Of a stretch of 8,152 nt of DNA, positions 5,758-8,152 are shown one piece after another (the first letter of the stretch is position 1; every line of letters starts with the position of its first letter). Origin of the DNA: a bacterium Ga0077546 (lineage in GTDB: Bacteria > Cyanobacteriota > Vampirovibrionia > Obscuribacterales > Obscuribacteraceae); NCBI GenBank assembly GCA_001464165.1, contig LNEX01000358.1, forward strand, positions 1 to 8,152. The letters are read 5' to 3'. The notes under the pieces were generated by a model. It had not been told where the DNA came from. It ran no database searches and was given only the letters and a program-made list of their open reading frames with translations. The translations under genes were made by a program, and so were the position numbers.

Positions 5758-7788
5758 ATGAGAGGTAACCCGCAGAAGCAAATGACAAACGACCACACGA
5801 TACTATCGGCCGCCAACCTGTTCACCAGTGCAAGCGCTATATGGCTTGCAGGACTTGTCATAACAGCTGTCGGCCGGGAGCGTATCACAAGCAATTTCTT
5901 AGCCTTTTTGATGCTGGCCGGAGCAATACTGACCCTCGGCGGAGCAGCGATATCATGGAATCAATCTATTGAATACAACCATTTGCAATATATTTCTTTT
6001 GGTTTGGCGCCAGCAGATTCGTTGGTAGATTCGCTCAGTGTTCCCTTTCTCGGTTTGCTTGGTCTGCTGGCCTCAGCTGCAGCAGTGGCAAGCCCCTCTC
6101 ACGTTGCTGCACTAAATGGCCAGGGCAAACGAGGTCACTACTGGAAGCTCTCCTTTATTTTCTTAATTGGTTTACAGCAAGTTTTGCTAGCCTCCAACGG
6201 CATAGCATTTTTGGTATTTTGGGAAATAATGTCACTGTCCTCCGCCGGCTTGGTAGCCGCTGATCACATCAGGCACAGAGCCCAAAGAGCAGCCTTTGCC
6301 TATCTAACAGCCACACGTATTTCCACCGCCTTTCTCACTGCGGCGTTTCTCTGGATGCACCAGAATACAGGCAGTTGGGCTCTAAGCGCCTGGCACTTCA
6401 GCACCGAGCAGAGCTTGGTGGCCGCTTTCTTTCTTCTTATAGCAGTCTGCACCAAAGCCGGTGTCTGGCCCATGCACGTCTGGCTGCCCTTAGCCTATCC
6501 TGAGCCCCCCGGGCCGACTTCTGCAATTTTCGCTGGATTAGTCGGAAACATCTCAATATACCTGCTCATGCGTCTGCTGTTGGCAGGAGACTGCAGCCAT
6601 TTAGCCATCGCCTACAGCGCCATTGCCCTAGGCACAATCTCTTCTCTATGGGGCGTTCTTTTTGCCTTAATGGAGCGCGATCTAAAGAAACTACTGGCTT
6701 ATAGCACAGTGGAAAACATGGGCATTATTCTCACTGCCATTGGTACGACCATTCTTGCTCACAGCCACGGCCTAACTACAATTGCCACACTAGCTTCTGC
6801 TGCTGCACTTTTTCACACGCTCAATCATGGCTTGGTCAAGGCTCTACTATTTCTTGGAGCCGCTTCTGTAGAACGCGCTGTGCACACCAGAGAGCTATCA
6901 GCTCTAGGGGGGCTGGCAAAAAGCATGCCGTGGACAATGCTTTGCTTCTTTATTGGGTCTTTATCTATTTGCGCAATGCCGCCAATGAATTGCTTTGCCA
7001 GCAAATGGTTGGTCTATCAAACGTTCTTTCAACTCTCATTCGCCAATGCCCCAATTTTAGAAAGAGCAATGGCGCTTGCTATGGTAGGTGTTCTCGCCTT
7101 TGTTGGTGCCCTTTCGCTTGCCTGTTTTACCAAAGCTGTGGGCATTGCCTTTCTGGGCCGCCCGCGCTCAAATGCCGCTGCCAAAGCGAAAGAATCAAGC
7201 ACCAGTGGACCAGATGGTTTGCTCATTGCCCAGTTAATATTAGCGGTAGCATGCGTCATGATTGGCACATCTGTGCCAATAGCTCTAGAAGGTCTAACCC
7301 CAGCCATTCGCCATCTTACCCATGATCAATTTGTAATTGGTTCAAATCTTTTCCCCATCCCGCAAGGGCAACTAGCCTTGGTCGGCGGCATTCTAGTGTC
7401 AAGCATTTATCTATTTGTATTGGGTAGACGGTCTGGTGAAGTTAAGAGCTATATCACCTGGGATTGCGGCTTTGGACCACTATCAACTCGCACTGAAGAA
7501 ACCGGTTCAAGCTTCTCGCATCCTATTGGTCGAATATTCTCACAAATTTTGCAACTAAAAGTCACCACAGAAATTTCAGGAAAGGACCGACGACATTTCC
7601 CCGAAACTGTACGGGTTGAAACTTTTATGACGCCTATTCTTGAAACTAAATTATATCGACCAGTAATGGGTCTGTTTGACTGGCTCTCGGCCTCGCTGGT
7701 AAGGCTGCAAACAGGCAGCATCCACATTCACTTACTTTACGTCTTTTTGACGATGCTACTGCTCGTGTTCTTAGGCACAAACATATGA
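5758..7788 (+). CDS. hyfB: HyfB/HycC-type antiporter-like membrane subunit
   Basis: The protein is 676 residues with about 15 or more membrane helices. Length matches HyfB (about 670). It belongs to the proton-translocating NuoL/M/N-Mrp family. Visible features are the membrane glutamate Glu156 in VFWEIMSLSS; Lys233 in CTKAGVWPMHVWLP; LLAYSTVENMGIIL (312-325); LFHTLNHGLVKALLFLGAAS (351-370) with two His and Lys361; and Lys459 in CFTKAVGIAFLGRPR. The C-terminal part has the Hyf/Hyc-type ITWDCGFGPLSTR followed by a last helix at about 657-673. The family's role is to couple electron transfer in a membrane-bound group 4 hydrogenase or related complex to ion pumping; all key charged residues are present. 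No Shine-Dalgarno precedes 5758. An in-frame ATG at 5782 (MTNDHTIL) with weak AGAAG before it may be the real start, giving 668 residues. It overlaps the next gene by 4 bases. Confidence 0.93.
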   Translation: MRGNPQKQMTNDHTILSAANLFTSASAIWLAGLVITAVGRERITSNFLAFLMLAGAILTLGGAAISWNQSIEYNHLQYISFGLAPADSLVDSLSVPFLGLLGLLASAAAVASPSHVAALNGQGKRGHYWKLSFIFLIGLQQVLLASNGIAFLVFWEIMSLSSAGLVAADHIRHRAQRAAFAYLTATRISTAFLTAAFLWMHQNTGSWALSAWHFSTEQSLVAAFFLLIAVCTKAGVWPMHVWLPLAYPEPPGPTSAIFAGLVGNISIYLLMRLLLAGDCSHLAIAYSAIALGTISSLWGVLFALMERDLKKLLAYSTVENMGIILTAIGTTILAHSHGLTTIATLASAAALFHTLNHGLVKALLFLGAASVERAVHTRELSALGGLAKSMPWTMLCFFIGSLSICAMPPMNCFASKWLVYQTFFQLSFANAPILERAMALAMVGVLAFVGALSLACFTKAVGIAFLGRPRSNAAAKAKESSTSGPDGLLIAQLILAVACVMIGTSVPIALEGLTPAIRHLTHDQFVIGSNLFPIPQGQLALVGGILVSSIYLFVLGRRSGEVKSYITWDCGFGPLSTRTEETGSSFSHPIGRIFSQILQLKVTTEISGKDRRHFPETVRVETFMTPILETKLYRPVMGLFDWLSASLVRLQTGSIHIHLLYVFLTMLLLVFLGTNI

Positions 7789-8152
7789 TTGCTACAAATA
7801 TACAAGCCATTCTAGAAACTCTCGCCTTCATCGCTACATTTTTGCTGTTGCCACCGCTTTTGATTGGAATCATTCGCAAAACCAAAGCGCGCTTTCAGAA
7901 TCGTATTGGTGCCCCACTTTTGCAGCCCTATTTCGATCTACTCAAGCTACTCAGCAAGGGCGAGACAATTAGCAAACACACCAGCTGGATTTTTCGCAGC
8001 ACAGCCGCGATCAATGTTTCACTCTTGATTATTCTGGCATTTCTTGCGCCTTGGACATCGCTGCGTCCCTTTAACTTGGGCGCAGATTTATTTTTGGTCA
8101 TTTATTTACTGGCACTTACCCGTTTCTTTACTGTCCTCTCAGCCCTGGATGC
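7785..8152 (+). CDS. hyfC: HyfC/HycD-type (NuoH-like) membrane subunit, 5' part
   Basis: The reading frame starts at the ATG of an ATGA overlap with the hyfB stop and runs off the right edge after 122 full codons. Helix 1 is at about 11-30 (LETLAFIATFLLLPPLLIGI). It is followed by the family hallmark RKTKARFQNRIGAPLLQPYF at 31-50 and DLLKLLSKGETIS, the cytoplasmic loop conserved in NuoH, HycD and HyfC. Next are the SWIF segment, helix 2 at about 76-89, and helix 3 ending LLALTRFFTVLSALD, which matches the HycD/HyfC form. In group 4 hydrogenases and complex I this subunit anchors the hydrophilic arm and lies at the start of the proton path. The 4-base overlap indicates translational coupling in a hyf-like operon. 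The remaining roughly 190 residues expected for the family lie outside the window. Confidence 0.93.
   Translation, partial: MIATNIQAILETLAFIATFLLLPPLLIGIIRKTKARFQNRIGAPLLQPYFDLLKLLSKGETISKHTSWIFRSTAAINVSLLIILAFLAPWTSLRPFNLGADLFLVIYLLALTRFFTVLSALD

Noticed and set aside
6930..7325. 131-codon plus-strand frame inside hyfB
   Set aside because: It is out of frame with a gene having continuous family motifs, and its translation shows no recognisable domain.

Overview
The window holds eight genes from a bacterium with moderate GC content. One runs in from the left edge and one runs off the right edge. It has no rRNA, tRNA, CRISPR array or recognisable mobile element. The mix of cyanobacterial-looking signalling (a HAMP-less sensor kinase resembling the RppB/NrsS type), a SulP/STAS anion transporter of the bicarbonate-like branch and a Hyf-type membrane arm would fit a non-photosynthetic relative of Cyanobacteria (Melainabacteria/Vampirovibrionia, Obscuribacter-like). 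This placement is a weak guess from gene style and not a measured result.

Left block, plus strand, 1-1991: the C-terminal part of an unrecognised protein with an acidic linker; a small exported protein with two LTXXQ-like motifs (Spy/CpxP-like helical protein); a 129-bp gap holding a cluster of palindromes; and a CorA-like two-helix membrane protein whose signature GMN is AMN and whose basic C-terminal tail runs into the gene opposite.

Middle block, minus strand, 5564 down to 1974: a SulP-family anion transporter with a STAS domain, then an OmpR/PhoB-family response regulator 39 bp downstream, then its sensor histidine kinase, which begins with GTG immediately after the regulator's stop. These look like one transcription unit. 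The kinase gene ends inside the convergent CorA-like gene, with an 18-bp overlap.

Right block, plus strand, from 5758: a complete HyfB/HycC-type antiporter-like subunit, joined by an ATGA overlap to a partial HyfC/HycD-type (NuoH-like) subunit. These are the first two genes of a Hyf/Ech/formate-hydrogenlyase-like membrane complex. The hydrogenase large and small subunits, if present, lie beyond the window.

The most interesting non-coding stretch is the 193-bp divergent region between sulP and hyfB. It carries two pairs of GTGAT-containing direct repeats. Each pair has an 11-bp period and the two pairs point in opposite directions. Direct repeats at an 11-bp period are the usual target geometry of OmpR/PhoB regulators, and one such regulator is encoded in the adjoining unit. 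The inference is that this two-component system controls both the anion transporter and the Hyf-like complex. I found no clearly novel multi-gene system. The regulatory link between SulP, the two-component pair and the Hyf-like operon is the best candidate.
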